Position numbers and translations under genes: made by a program
Shown here: piece after piece, positions 9,649-18,212 of the stretch
Numbering within the stretch: position 1 is the first letter of the stretch
How the letters are laid out: the number at the start of each line of letters is the position of its first letter
From: Bacteroidales bacterium
Lineage (GTDB): Bacteria > Bacteroidota > Bacteroidia > Bacteroidales > JAADJA01
Length of the DNA stretch: 43,364 bases
Assembly (NCBI GenBank): GCA_030596605.1
Contig: JAUVJI010000015.1
Location: forward strand, 1 to 43,364
Reading direction: 5' to 3'
Notes under the pieces: generated by a model
Told to the model about the DNA's origin: nothing
Seen by the model: the letters and a program-made list of their open reading frames with translations, nothing else
The model's database searches: none

Positions 9649-10146
9649 TTATTGGTCGGGATACTCAAGTAAATCCTCCGAAAAATAATCCAGTTTAATT
9701 CCGGCTTCTTTAAACATTTCTTCGGTTTCTTTGCCTGCATGGTATTTTTTTTCACAAACCACCCTTTCAATTCCACAGTTGATAATCAGCATAGCACAAG
9801 TGCGGCAGGGGGTCATTCGTACATAAATAGTACCACCATCTAAAGCTATTCCTCTTCGGGCAGCCTGGGCAATGGCATTTTGCTCGGCATGTACTGTTCG
9901 TACGCAATGTTGCGTAACTGAACCATCTTCATGGATTATTTTTTTGAATAAGTGCCCTACATCATCACAATGTTGTAATCCGCGGGGCGAGCCTACATAT
10001 CCGGTCACCAAAATTTGCTTGTCGCGAACAATCACGCATCCTGCCCGTCCCCGGTCGCAGGTAGCCCTTTTGGATACCGAATGAGCTAAATCCATAAAAT
10101 ATACATCCCAGGAAGGACGGATATGTTTGTTGGTTTGTTTTGTCAT
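9649..10146 (-). CDS. Deoxycytidylate (dCMP) deaminase
   Basis: A 165-residue zinc-dependent deaminase that converts dCMP to dUMP, the precursor of dTMP. The zinc site is in HAEQNAIAQAARRG (His ligand and catalytic Glu) and TPCRTCAMLI (two Cys ligands). Additional cysteines and a histidine in the inserted loop (LQHCDDVGH, TQHCVRTV) match the second-zinc region of dCMP/ComEB deaminases. The frame is open to 10194, but the 16 extra codons lie partly in the intergenic inverted repeat. The start was therefore set at the ATG at 10146 (MTKQTNKHIRPSWDVYFM), which matches the family N-terminus. It is the last gene of a three-gene minus-strand set for nucleotide metabolism. Confidence 0.92.
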   Translation of the reverse strand: MTKQTNKHIRPSWDVYFMDLAHSVSKRATCDRGRAGCVIVRDKQILVTGYVGSPRGLQHCDDVGHLFKKIIHEDGSVTQHCVRTVHAEQNAIAQAARRGIALDGGTIYVRMTPCRTCAMLIINCGIERVVCEKKYHAGKETEEMFKEAGIKLDYFSEDLLEYPDQ

Positions 10147-10161
10147 TTTTGCATTATTGTC

Positions 10162-10271
10162 TTCACGCAAAGGCCGCAAAGTCCCGATAGCCATCGGGAT
10201 CGCAAAGGTCGCAAAGATACGATGAAGATATTTTGCGGTCTTTGCGGTTTACTCAGCGATCTTTGCGTGAA
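10162..10271. repeat. Intergenic inverted-repeat element built from GCAAAG/CTTTGC units
   Basis: The ends TTCACGCAAAG (10162-10172) and CTTTGCGTGAA (10261-10271) are a perfect 11-base inverted repeat. Between them are further GCAAAG units on the left and CTTTGCGG units on the right, so a long imperfect hairpin is possible. A smaller perfect palindrome, TCCCGAT (10182-10188) and ATCGGGA (10193-10199), is nested in the left half. The element fills the gap between the kinase and dCMP deaminase genes and supplies the last codons of the kinase gene. It has no coding capacity of its own. Confidence 0.8.
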
Positions 10272-10852
10272 CCTTTCATATATTTTGAATTTGAATCTAT
10301 ATCTATTTGTTTTAAAACTTTCTCAACTTCTAAAAACAAATCTTCAATGCTCCCATCGTTAATAAAAATAAAATCTGCCATTTCACGGCATTTGCTTAGA
10401 TTTTGTTTGCTGGGATCGGTAGCGGTCATTTCTCTTTTTTCGTTGGCAATAAAAGTATTAAAATCAATTTGATCGGTTTCAGAATTACGCAATTTTATGC
10501 GTTCGTAGCGTATCCTGGGATCAGCATCCACAGCAAAGAGATAAAATTTTCCTTTTGCTTTTAATGATTCTGCCTCACCGGGAGTCCGGATACTTTCTAT
10601 GATCGCATTTTGACTTTGTTTCAATGACTGTTCATAGAGTTGGTCGGTAATAAATGAAGGTGAATTACTTTTACGCAGGTCATTGGCTACTATCACCATG
10701 CTATCCCTGTTTTCAGGTAAATTCCTTTTGTTGATTTCCTCAAGTATAAACTGCCTGACTGAAAAATGAGTAAATCCTTTTTCCTTAACAAGGTATTCTA
10801 CAATTGTTCCTTTTCCCGAGCCCAATGTGCCTGTAATGCCAATAACTGTCAT
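10253..10852 (-). CDS. P-loop nucleotide kinase of the dephospho-CoA kinase/adenylate kinase-like type
   Basis: A 199-residue protein with the Walker A loop GTLGSGKGT at residues 7-15 and the NMP-kinase fold pattern: FTHFSVRQFILEEIN after the P-loop, IIESIRTPGEAE as the Walker-B-like strand, and the lid-region arginines of RIRYERIKLRN. This resembles AAA-type nucleotide kinases related to the archaeal UPF0200 family and to CoaE. The exact substrate is not clear. Sitting between a LOG-type phosphoribohydrolase and dCMP deaminase suggests a nucleoside or deoxynucleoside monophosphate. The last six residues (GSRKDR) are encoded inside the inverted-repeat element, so the native C-terminus has probably been replaced. 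Confidence 0.8.
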   Translation of the reverse strand: MTVIGITGTLGSGKGTIVEYLVKEKGFTHFSVRQFILEEINKRNLPENRDSMVIVANDLRKSNSPSFITDQLYEQSLKQSQNAIIESIRTPGEAESLKAKGKFYLFAVDADPRIRYERIKLRNSETDQIDFNTFIANEKREMTATDPSKQNLSKCREMADFIFINDGSIEDLFLEVEKVLKQIDIDSNSKYMKGSRKDR

Positions 10853-10907
10853 GAAGCTGTTTCTGGTTTACTATAAATATTATTACATATAAATTCTATA
10901 GCTAACT

Positions 10908-11504
10908 TTAATTCAGTGAACTTTCATCTTTTATATCACGTATCCATTTTGCAATAGTGACTGGTTGATAATCTCTTAGCATATTTAATAATTCATCTGC
11001 ATTGTTGGAGATGAAAATATTATTACGGTGTTCTTCCCGAACAAACCTTTCATTGACTGAGTGATCAAGAAATTTTATCAGTGAATCGAAATAGCCGTTT
11101 ACATTCAACAACCCAACAGGTTTGTCAATGATCCTTAACTGATTGTAAGTTAAAACTTCTGCCAGTTCATCCAATGTTCCAAATCCACCCGGAAGCGCTA
11201 CAAAAGCATCTGATATCTCTGTCATTTTTATCTTGCGTTCCGACATGCTATCTACGATAAATAATTCTGTTAACTGGTCATGGGCAATTTCAAGATCAAC
11301 AATACTTTGCGGGATAACACCTATGCTTTGCCCGCCGGTTTCAATAACAGCATCGGCTAAAATGCCCATAAGGCCAACTTTTCCTCCACCATAAACCAGG
11401 GTCAGATTTTCCTGGCTGATTAAATGTCCAAACTGCCTGGTAGCTGTTTTATAAATTTCATTCTTGCCTGTACTGGATCCGCAAAATACACAAATACTTC
11501 TCAT
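10908..11504 (-). CDS. LOG-family nucleoside 5'-monophosphate phosphoribohydrolase (TIGR00730-like)
   Basis: A 198-residue Rossmann-fold protein with the signature PGGFGTLDELAEVLT, the N-terminal ICVFCGSSTGKN and the phosphate-binding GGGKVGLMGILADA. Members of this family (often misannotated as lysine decarboxylase) release the free base and ribose 5-phosphate from purine nucleotides, including cytokinin nucleotides in plants. The Arg and Glu of the active-site region (SMSERKIKM and TLDEL) are present. It is the first gene of the minus-strand set with the kinase and dCMP deaminase, 55 bases upstream of the kinase, and a promoter element lies 26 bases ahead of its ATG. Confidence 0.9.
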   Translation of the reverse strand: MRSICVFCGSSTGKNEIYKTATRQFGHLISQENLTLVYGGGKVGLMGILADAVIETGGQSIGVIPQSIVDLEIAHDQLTELFIVDSMSERKIKMTEISDAFVALPGGFGTLDELAEVLTYNQLRIIDKPVGLLNVNGYFDSLIKFLDHSVNERFVREEHRNNIFISNNADELLNMLRDYQPVTIAKWIRDIKDESSLN

Positions 11505-11529
11505 TTCTAATCGTTTATTTGAAGGTAGG

Positions 11530-11537
11530 CAAAAATA
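11530..11537 (-). promoter_or_regulatory. -7 promoter element for the LOG-kinase-dCMP deaminase genes
   Basis: Read on the minus strand this is TATTTTTG, a match to TAnnTTTG, 25 bases upstream of the LOG ATG. It lies back to back with the rbfA element at 11554-11561. No clear -33 TTG was found. Confidence 0.45.
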
Positions 11538-11553
11538 GTAAAAAAGATAATCT

Positions 11554-11561
11554 TATTTTTG
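11554..11561 (+). promoter_or_regulatory. -7 promoter element for rbfA
   Basis: TATTTTTG matches TAnnTTTG and ends only four bases before the rbfA ATG at 11566. If this box is used, the transcript would be leaderless or nearly so. No good -33 TTG is visible at the usual distance. Confidence 0.4.
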
Positions 11562-11565
11562 CAAC

Positions 11566-11904
11566 ATGGAATCAACCCGACAACTTAAAGTATCTAAACT
11601 ATTACAGAAAGACCTGGGAGAAATTTTTCAGCGTGAAAGTAAAAATTTGTTCAGGGGTGCGATGATAACTGTAACGAAAGTGCATGTAACCCCCGATCTT
11701 TCAATGGCCAGGGTTTATCTGAGTTTATTTGCAATTGAGAATAAGGATGGATTATTGGAGCAGATTCAAGTTCATACAAGAGAAATAAGATATAAACTTG
11801 GACAGCGAATCGGCAGGCAGGTCAGAGTTGTTCCTGAATTAAGTTTTTATCTGGATGATTCATTAGACTATATTGAAAACATTGAACGGTTACTTGATGA
11901 CTAA
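11566..11904 (+). CDS. rbfA: Ribosome-binding factor A
   Basis: A 112-residue protein that binds the 30S subunit and helps mature the 5' end of 16S rRNA. The KH-like fold features are present: the N-terminal helix STRQLKVSKLLQKDLGEIFQ, the strand MITVTKVHVTPDLSMARVYLSLF, and the C-terminal VRVVPELSFYLDDSLDYIENIERLL that closes almost every RbfA. Length is normal. It starts the plus-strand rbfA-methyltransferase-permease set and overlaps the next gene by 8 bases. rbfA followed by a LolC/E-type permease is a common Bacteroidota neighbourhood. Confidence 0.95.
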   Translation: MESTRQLKVSKLLQKDLGEIFQRESKNLFRGAMITVTKVHVTPDLSMARVYLSLFAIENKDGLLEQIQVHTREIRYKLGQRIGRQVRVVPELSFYLDDSLDYIENIERLLDD

Positions 11905-12739
11905 ACCAACTATTCAAAATTTAAAATTTAAAATGCAGTACGATCCCATTAAAAGAGCATTAGGTGAAGTTTTTAATAAACAGCCTTTTCTTAGAAAGCT
12001 GTTTTACAAGCTGCTTGATTTACTATTACTGCGTACCTGGCATGTTAAAAAGGAAGTCAGAAAATGGGCAAAAGGGAGGAAGGATGATATTCAAATTTTA
12101 GATGCCGGTTCCGGATTTGGCCAGTATGTTTTTTATATATCCGGGAAAAACAATAAATGGCAAATAAAAGGGGTGGATGTTAAGGAGGAACAAATAGAAG
12201 ATTGCAGTAAATTTTTTAACAAGATCGACAGAACAAATGTTTCATTTAGTGTAGAAGATTTGTCCAAATATCGAACTGATGGTGACAAAGACCTGATCCT
12301 CTCAGTTGATGTTATGGAGCATATTCTGGAAGATGTAGAGGTATTCAGAAATTTTTATGCATCATTAAAACCAGGTGGTATGGTTTTGATTTCTACGCCT
12401 TCAGACCAGGGTGGATCGGATGTACATGATCACAACCATGAATCGTTTATTGATGAACACGTTCGGGATGGTTATAATATTGATGAAATCCAGGATAAAC
12501 TTAAAACAGCAGGATTTAATAAAACGGAAGCTTATTACAACTATGGCACACCTGGCAAAATTTCATGGAAATTGTCAATGAAATACCCAATCCTGATGCT
12601 TAATGCCTCAAAGTTGTTTTTTATTATCCTGCCGGTCTATTATTTTATCACTTTCCCGGTATCATTAATATTGAATTACTTAGATGTTTCATTTACTCAT
12701 AAGACTGGTACAGGATTAATTGTCAAAGCCTGGAAGTAA
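11897..12739 (+). CDS. Class I SAM-dependent methyltransferase with hydrophobic C-terminus
   Basis: A protein of about 280 residues. Motif I is ILDAGSGFGQY, the acidic post-I end is GVDVKEEQIE, and motif IV/V is SVDVMEHILEDVEVFRNFYASLKPGG, as in UbiE/Methyltransf_11 enzymes. After the catalytic domain a strongly hydrophobic stretch (about residues 228-262) looks membrane-associated, which suggests a lipid or envelope substrate. The frame is open from 11873, but the ATG at 11897 (ATGACTAA, overlapping the rbfA stop) is the likelier start; an ATG at 11933 is also possible. The substrate is unknown. It is inserted between rbfA and the permease gene that usually follows it. Confidence 0.78.
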   Translation: MTKPTIQNLKFKMQYDPIKRALGEVFNKQPFLRKLFYKLLDLLLLRTWHVKKEVRKWAKGRKDDIQILDAGSGFGQYVFYISGKNNKWQIKGVDVKEEQIEDCSKFFNKIDRTNVSFSVEDLSKYRTDGDKDLILSVDVMEHILEDVEVFRNFYASLKPGGMVLISTPSDQGGSDVHDHNHESFIDEHVRDGYNIDEIQDKLKTAGFNKTEAYYNYGTPGKISWKLSMKYPILMLNASKLFFIILPVYYFITFPVSLILNYLDVSFTHKTGTGLIVKAWK

Positions 12740-12830
12740 AGAATTATTCAAATTTTATGTTATTGATTTTAGATTATTTTTTTATAACTTTAGCTCACTT
12801 TAAGTACTTTAAACTTTAGGCACTTTATTA

Positions 12831-14081
12831 ATGAACTTCCCCTTTTACATAGCAAAGCGGTATCTTTTCTCAAAAAAGTCGCATAACATAATTAATATTA
12901 TCTCGGGGATTTCTGTAGTTGGTGTAACCGTTGGAACAATGGCTCTTATTGTTGTCTTGAGTGTTTTTAATGGCTTTGAAGATCTGGTAAAATCACTTTA
13001 TAATACATTTGATCCGGATTTACTCATTACAATTAAAGAAGGCAAAACTTTCGATGCAGATAAATTTCCAGAAGATAAAATCAGAAGTATACCCGGTGTT
13101 ATAAGCTATACTGAAGTTGTTGAGGAGAATGCTTTGTTGAAATACAAATCAGAACAACATATTGTTGCTTTAAAAGGGGTAAGCAATGATTTTCTGAATA
13201 ACAATCCTTTGGACTCCATGTTGGTTGATGGCAATTTTATATTGAAAGGTGAAAATGTGGATTTCACTGTAATGGGCTATTTGGTGGCTTATTCCCTTGG
13301 AATAAAAATCAATGATTTTAATAACCCATTACAAGTATATCTCCCAAAGCGAACTAAAAAACGACTTACTACTATTGACCAATCTTTTAATTCAGGTTTT
13401 CTTATACCATCGGCAGTATTTTCAGTTCAACAGGAAGTTGATTCAAAATATGTCATTGTCCCGATAGATTTTGCGAGAAAATTGCTTGAATATACTACTG
13501 AAGTTACAGGACTTGAAATTAGGTTGGATCAAGATGCCGATCTTGATAATATTCAGGCGCAAATTGAAAAAACCATAGGTGATAACTATTTGGTGAAAAA
13601 CAGGTTCCAGCAACAGGAACTTTTGTATAAAATCATGAAGTCGGAAAAATGGGCCATATTCTTCATTTTAACTTTTATCTTAATTATCGCTGCATTCAAC
13701 GTTGTCGGCTCACTATCAATGTTGATACTTGATAAAAGAAAAGACATTGCTGTAATATTTAGCATGGGCGCTACCGGGAAACGGATAAAAAGAATATTTC
13801 TTAACGAAGGATTACTGATAACATTTATCGGATCAGTGTCAGGATTAATTCTGGGCTATTTGCTTTGCCAGATACAAATGAAATTTGGATTGATTAAACT
13901 GGGCAGCGAGGCCAATGCTTTTATTGTTCCTTATTATCCTGTGAAGGTTGAGACTCTGGATATACTCGCTGTTTTTGGTATTGTTTCTCTGATAGGTTTG
14001 GTTGCAGCCTGGTATCCTGTTAAACAAATATCTTCCAGGTATTTACAGCAGCGAATTTCCGACTTTCTCAAAAGTCAATAA
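12831..14081 (+). CDS. LolC/LolE-like ABC transporter permease (FtsX/MacB superfamily)
   Basis: A 416-residue inner-membrane protein in the LolC/E layout. It has an N-terminal membrane segment (about residues 20-45, following the FYIAKRYLFSKKSHN motif typical of LolC/E), a periplasmic MacB-PCD-like domain (about 46-270), and three C-terminal segments in the FtsX domain (about 275-400). LolCDE extracts lipoproteins from the inner membrane for transport to the outer membrane. No ATPase gene (lolD) is adjacent, so the partner must be encoded elsewhere. A stem-loop followed by seven T residues ends the gene. Confidence 0.88.
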   Translation: MNFPFYIAKRYLFSKKSHNIINIISGISVVGVTVGTMALIVVLSVFNGFEDLVKSLYNTFDPDLLITIKEGKTFDADKFPEDKIRSIPGVISYTEVVEENALLKYKSEQHIVALKGVSNDFLNNNPLDSMLVDGNFILKGENVDFTVMGYLVAYSLGIKINDFNNPLQVYLPKRTKKRLTTIDQSFNSGFLIPSAVFSVQQEVDSKYVIVPIDFARKLLEYTTEVTGLEIRLDQDADLDNIQAQIEKTIGDNYLVKNRFQQQELLYKIMKSEKWAIFFILTFILIIAAFNVVGSLSMLILDKRKDIAVIFSMGATGKRIKRIFLNEGLLITFIGSVSGLILGYLLCQIQMKFGLIKLGSEANAFIVPYYPVKVETLDILAVFGIVSLIGLVAAWYPVKQISSRYLQQRISDFLKSQ

Positions 14082-14110
14082 AAAGTAAAAACATTGCAAC
14101 CTTTTATAGC

Positions 14111-14145
14111 CCTTAATTGTCTAACTTTTGCAATTAGGTTTTTTT
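14111..14145 (+). terminator. Rho-independent terminator after the LolC/E-like gene
   Basis: CCTTAATTG (14111-14119) pairs with CAATTAGG (14131-14138) apart from one bulged base, and seven T residues follow (14139-14145). It separates the rbfA operon from the protease genes. Confidence 0.65.
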
Positions 14146-14157
14146 ATGGGGAATAAG

Positions 14158-14165
14158 TAATTTTG
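14158..14165 (+). promoter_or_regulatory. -7 promoter element for the C25 protease pair
   Basis: TAATTTTG matches TAnnTTTG directly after the upstream terminator, leaving a leader of about 40 bases before the ATG at 14211. A TTTTG at 14126-14130 is a little too far upstream to be a convincing -33 box. Confidence 0.5.
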
Positions 14166-14210
14166 CACCCCTCTAAACAAAAAGAAATCAGTTTATTAAC
14201 TTTTAAATAA

Positions 14211-17200
14211 ATGGCAATGAAGAAGACTACTCTATTTGGAAGAATTCAATCACTTATACTGTTGTTTGTGTTTATTTCCGGATCTGTTTTGGCCGGGAAT
14301 ATTGTGGTAAACAACAATGTTTCAAACAGCCTTAAAATGAATGAAAACACATATTCATTCATTAGTATTACGAACACAATATCTGATATTGGATTAGTGG
14401 ATGTTAAAACCAAAGAAGGCTATTTTACTCTGCTTAATATTGAGAACTATGGAAAATCAGTCATATTGGGAGATCCTCAACTTCCTGTAATTAAAAGATT
14501 GATAGAGGTTCCATTAAATGCCGATTTTAATATTGAGATCATTTCTCAAAATTATAGTGAATTTAACCTCTCAGACTACGGAGTTTACGATTATTTAATT
14601 CCTACTCAGCCCTCCTTATCGAAGAGCGATGATCCTGAAGATGTTGAGTTTGTTTATAACAAGGACATATACACACAAGATAGTTATTTAGGCCAGGAAT
14701 TGGTTACAGTTGTGGATCTGGGTGTGATGCGGGGAGTTAGAATGGCAAGGGTCGAAATTGCTCCTGTTCAATATAATCCTGTTCAAAATACAATTAAAGT
14801 AGTTGACAATCTTGAAGTAAGAATAAATTTTACCGGTGGTGATATTCAATCAACCATTCAAATGAAGGAAGATATGTTCTCTCCTTACTTTGAAGGAATA
14901 TATGGTGAGTTAATGAATTACAAACCAATCAATGGAAAAGAACTTATTACCGATGAGCCTGTAACTTATATTATTGTTGCTGATCCGATGTTTGAATCAG
15001 CACTTCAACCTTTAGTTGAATGGAAAACTAAAAAAGGATTTTATGTTGTTGAGGCTTATACCGATGATCCTACTGTTGGAACCACAACAACCTCAATAAA
15101 GAATTATTTAGAGGATTTTTACGATAATCCTCCCACAGGTTATAATGCACAAAGTTTTGTGCTTTTTGTTGGTGATGTAGCCCAAATTCCTGCTTTTAAC
15201 AGCGGTGGACATGTTACCGACCTTTATTACTGTACTTATGACGGTGGCGGCGATATATATCCCGAATGTTACTACGGAAGATTTTCTGCTAATAACCTGA
15301 GTGAATTGCAACCCCAGATTGACAAGACACTGGAATATGAACAGTATCTGTTTCCTGATCCGACTTTCCTGGATGAAGTAGTAATGGTGGCTGGAGCGGA
15401 TGCTTCCCATGCTTTAACCTGGGGGAATGGGCAAATTAATTACGGTACAACTTACTATTTCAATGCCGCACATGGTTTATATTCTCATACATATCTCCAA
15501 CCGGAACCGGGTGGGGGCAATTATTCCCAAAACATTCGTCAAAATGTAAGCGATGGAGTAGCGTATGCCAATTATACTGCACACTGTAATTACCAGGGAT
15601 GGGGTGATCCAAATTTTACGAATAATCATGTATCACAATTGCAAAATGCCCACAAATATCCTTTGATGGTGGGTAACTGCTGCTCATCAAACGATTTTAC
15701 TTATACCTGCTTTGGTGAAACTCTCCTCAGGGCTGTTGATAAAGGAGCATTAGGATATATTGGAGGTTCTGCCAGTACTTACTGGGATGAAGATTATTGG
15801 TGGGGTGTTGGGTTTGAATCAGTCTCAGCAAATCCGACTTATAATCCAGATCATCTCGGAGCTTATGACCGTACCTTTCATGATAATGGTGAACCATTAG
15901 ATGAGTGGTATGTAACTCAGGGACAAATGTCTCCGGCAGGTAACCTTGCTGTAACACAGGCAGGGGGAGCTCAAACCTATTACTGGGAGATTTATCACTT
16001 AATGGGTGATCCTTCTGTGATGATATATTTCTCACAACCACCTGATGCAACTGCTAACTACCAGCCGTTAATGCCGTTGGCTTCTACTACTTTCCCGGTT
16101 ACTACTGATCCTTATGCTTATGTTGCTATCTCTATGGATGGAGCGCTTCACGGCTGTGCTATTGCCGATGAAACCGGTTACGCTGAAGTTAATATGTTTG
16201 AACCGATAGTTGTACCCGGAACAGCTGATGTGATTATCACCGGTCAGAACCTGAAACCTTATATAGGAACCGTAACGGTTGCATCTCCAACTACTGCTTA
16301 TGTATTGCTGAATGAATTTGAAATTGATGACAGTAATGGAAATGGTAATGGAAATGTTGATTTCGGTGAAAATATCCTGTTGGATGTTACCCTCGAGAAC
16401 CTCGGTAGTGTAACAGCCAATAACCTGACTGCTACAATTTCAACAGATGATGAAAATGTAACGCTGGACAACGCTACAACCAGCTGGCCGGATATTCCTG
16501 CCGGTGCAACTTCAATGCAAGCTGGTGCCTTTGAGTTTACCGTAAATGATATTATAGAAGATCAGCATGTTGTTTCTTTTGATTTGGAAGTGACTGACGG
16601 AACAGACACCTGGAATTCCATGTTCAATATAACATTGAATTCTCCGGTTCTTACCATTGGTACTTTCTTCATTGATGATAGTTATGGAAATAATAACGGC
16701 AGGTTGGATCCGGGTGAGAATGCTGACATCATTATTTCAAATATGAACGAAGGAGGATGTGATGCTTTAAATACAATTGCTACAGCCCTTGCTGCAAGCA
16801 GCTTAATTACTGTTAATACTTCCTCATATGATATTGGAACAATTACAATCGGAGGTAGCGAGGATGCAGTTATCAATGTAACCATTGATCCCTCAGCGCA
16901 AATTGGGGATGTGGTTCAGCTTGATTATACAGTTGAATCTGATCCTTATTCTGCTAATACTATCTTAGCTATGAGTATTGGGTTGGTTGTTGAAGATTTT
17001 GAATCAGGTGGATTTGCAAACTATGAATGGGAATTTTCCGGAAATGCTGACTGGATTATTGATGAAGCGAATCCTTATGAAGGAGTTTATTGTGCCAAAT
17101 CAGGTGATATTGGTGATGAACAAACATCCGTGCTATATATTACCATTGAAGTTACAAATGATGATCAAATCTCATTTTTCTGTAAAGTATCTTCTGAGCC

Positions 17201-18140
17201 CAATTATGATTATCTGAGATTTTATATTGATAATGTGCAACAAGATGAATGGGCAGGTGAAGTGTCCTGGGATGAAGTTTCTTATGATGTAACTGCGGGT
17301 ACGCATACTTTTAAATGGGCATATGAAAAAGATTATTCTGAATCCAATGGTAGTGATTGTGCCTGGGTAGATTATATTGTATTCCCATCGTTTGCCGGTG
17401 TTGCTCCTCTTGGAGTTGTAGTCTCCGGAAATCCAACAGAAATTTGTGCCGGTGAAAGTTCACAGCTCAATGCTTTTGCAATGGGCGGGACAGGAAATTA
17501 TACTTACGAATGGTTGCCGGAGGATGGATTAAGTGATCCGACAATTGCAAATCCTGTTGCAACCCCTGAATATACAACCACTTATTATGTAGTGGTTGAT
17601 GATGGTGACGGCACAGTTACAGGTGATGTGACTGTTACTGTTAATCCAACACCTGATACCCCAACAATACAACAGCAAGGCAATGTTTTGGTATCAAGTG
17701 CTGCATCAGGTAATCAATGGTACAATACATCTGGTATGATACCGGGAGCAACGAATCAATCTTATGCACCTACAGTAACTGATGACTATTATGTCATTGT
17801 TACAAACGAATTTGGCTGTGAGTCGGAGCCATCTGATTCTTATTACTTTATCTATACAGGATTGATTGAGATTGTTGATGGACAGAAAGTAAATATATAT
17901 CCAAATCCATTTAATGGTCAATTTACATTGGATTATTCTATTAATTCAGTGTCAGAAGTTAAGATCAGTATCTATAATACTATTGGACAGCAAATTCATA
18001 TCCTTGAAAATAATCCTGCAAAACAAGTGGGGAATCACAGGATCACTTTTGAAGCTAATCGCCTTGAAACAGGTATTTATTATTGCAAAATTGAAACTTC
18101 TGATTATACAATTGTAAAACGGATTATAAAGTCTAATTAA
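14211..18140 (+). CDS. Gingipain-family (C25) cysteine protease, Kgp-like, T9SS-secreted
   Basis: A 1309-residue secreted protease. Order: signal peptide (1-28), C25 propeptide (about 30-245), C25 catalytic domain (about 250-620), two Ca-loop repeat domains beginning at DDSNGNGNGN (about 700) and DDSYGNNNG (about 820), a cleaved-adhesin/MAM-like domain (about 924-1062), two Ig-like modules (about 1063-1215), and a type A T9SS sorting domain from IYPNPFNGQF (about 1227) to the end. The catalytic pair is His458 (NYTAHC) and Cys491 (VGNCCSS), 33 residues apart as in gingipains. GNCC, YIGGSASTYWDEDYWW and YYWEIYHLMGD resemble P. gingivalis Kgp rather than Rgp. Substrate preference is inference only. 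Confidence 0.92.
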   Translation: MAMKKTTLFGRIQSLILLFVFISGSVLAGNIVVNNNVSNSLKMNENTYSFISITNTISDIGLVDVKTKEGYFTLLNIENYGKSVILGDPQLPVIKRLIEVPLNADFNIEIISQNYSEFNLSDYGVYDYLIPTQPSLSKSDDPEDVEFVYNKDIYTQDSYLGQELVTVVDLGVMRGVRMARVEIAPVQYNPVQNTIKVVDNLEVRINFTGGDIQSTIQMKEDMFSPYFEGIYGELMNYKPINGKELITDEPVTYIIVADPMFESALQPLVEWKTKKGFYVVEAYTDDPTVGTTTTSIKNYLEDFYDNPPTGYNAQSFVLFVGDVAQIPAFNSGGHVTDLYYCTYDGGGDIYPECYYGRFSANNLSELQPQIDKTLEYEQYLFPDPTFLDEVVMVAGADASHALTWGNGQINYGTTYYFNAAHGLYSHTYLQPEPGGGNYSQNIRQNVSDGVAYANYTAHCNYQGWGDPNFTNNHVSQLQNAHKYPLMVGNCCSSNDFTYTCFGETLLRAVDKGALGYIGGSASTYWDEDYWWGVGFESVSANPTYNPDHLGAYDRTFHDNGEPLDEWYVTQGQMSPAGNLAVTQAGGAQTYYWEIYHLMGDPSVMIYFSQPPDATANYQPLMPLASTTFPVTTDPYAYVAISMDGALHGCAIADETGYAEVNMFEPIVVPGTADVIITGQNLKPYIGTVTVASPTTAYVLLNEFEIDDSNGNGNGNVDFGENILLDVTLENLGSVTANNLTATISTDDENVTLDNATTSWPDIPAGATSMQAGAFEFTVNDIIEDQHVVSFDLEVTDGTDTWNSMFNITLNSPVLTIGTFFIDDSYGNNNGRLDPGENADIIISNMNEGGCDALNTIATALAASSLITVNTSSYDIGTITIGGSEDAVINVTIDPSAQIGDVVQLDYTVESDPYSANTILAMSIGLVVEDFESGGFANYEWEFSGNADWIIDEANPYEGVYCAKSGDIGDEQTSVLYITIEVTNDDQISFFCKVSSEPNYDYLRFYIDNVQQDEWAGEVSWDEVSYDVTAGTHTFKWAYEKDYSESNGSDCAWVDYIVFPSFAGVAPLGVVVSGNPTEICAGESSQLNAFAMGGTGNYTYEWLPEDGLSDPTIANPVATPEYTTTYYVVVDDGDGTVTGDVTVTVNPTPDTPTIQQQGNVLVSSAASGNQWYNTSGMIPGATNQSYAPTVTDDYYVIVTNEFGCESEPSDSYYFIYTGLIEIVDGQKVNIYPNPFNGQFTLDYSINSVSEVKISIYNTIGQQIHILENNPAKQVGNHRITFEANRLETGIYYCKIETSDYTIVKRIIKSN

Positions 18141-18212
18141 AAAATAAAATAATCTTAATATTTGAATTCCCTGGTTCATTCGGGGAATTCTTTCATTTTA
18201 AAGCATATGATC

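Noticed and set aside
10147-10194. Longer dCMP deaminase starting at 10194
   Set aside because: The added residues lie largely in the repeat element and do not resemble the family; the ATG at 10146 gives the normal N-terminus.
10162-10271. CRISPR array
   Set aside because: The repeated units are only about six to eleven bases, inverted rather than direct, and there are no spacers of constant length and no cas genes.
15727-16050. 107-codon open frame on the minus strand inside the first protease gene
   Set aside because: It is a shadow of the conserved C25 catalytic domain with no start context or recognisable protein.
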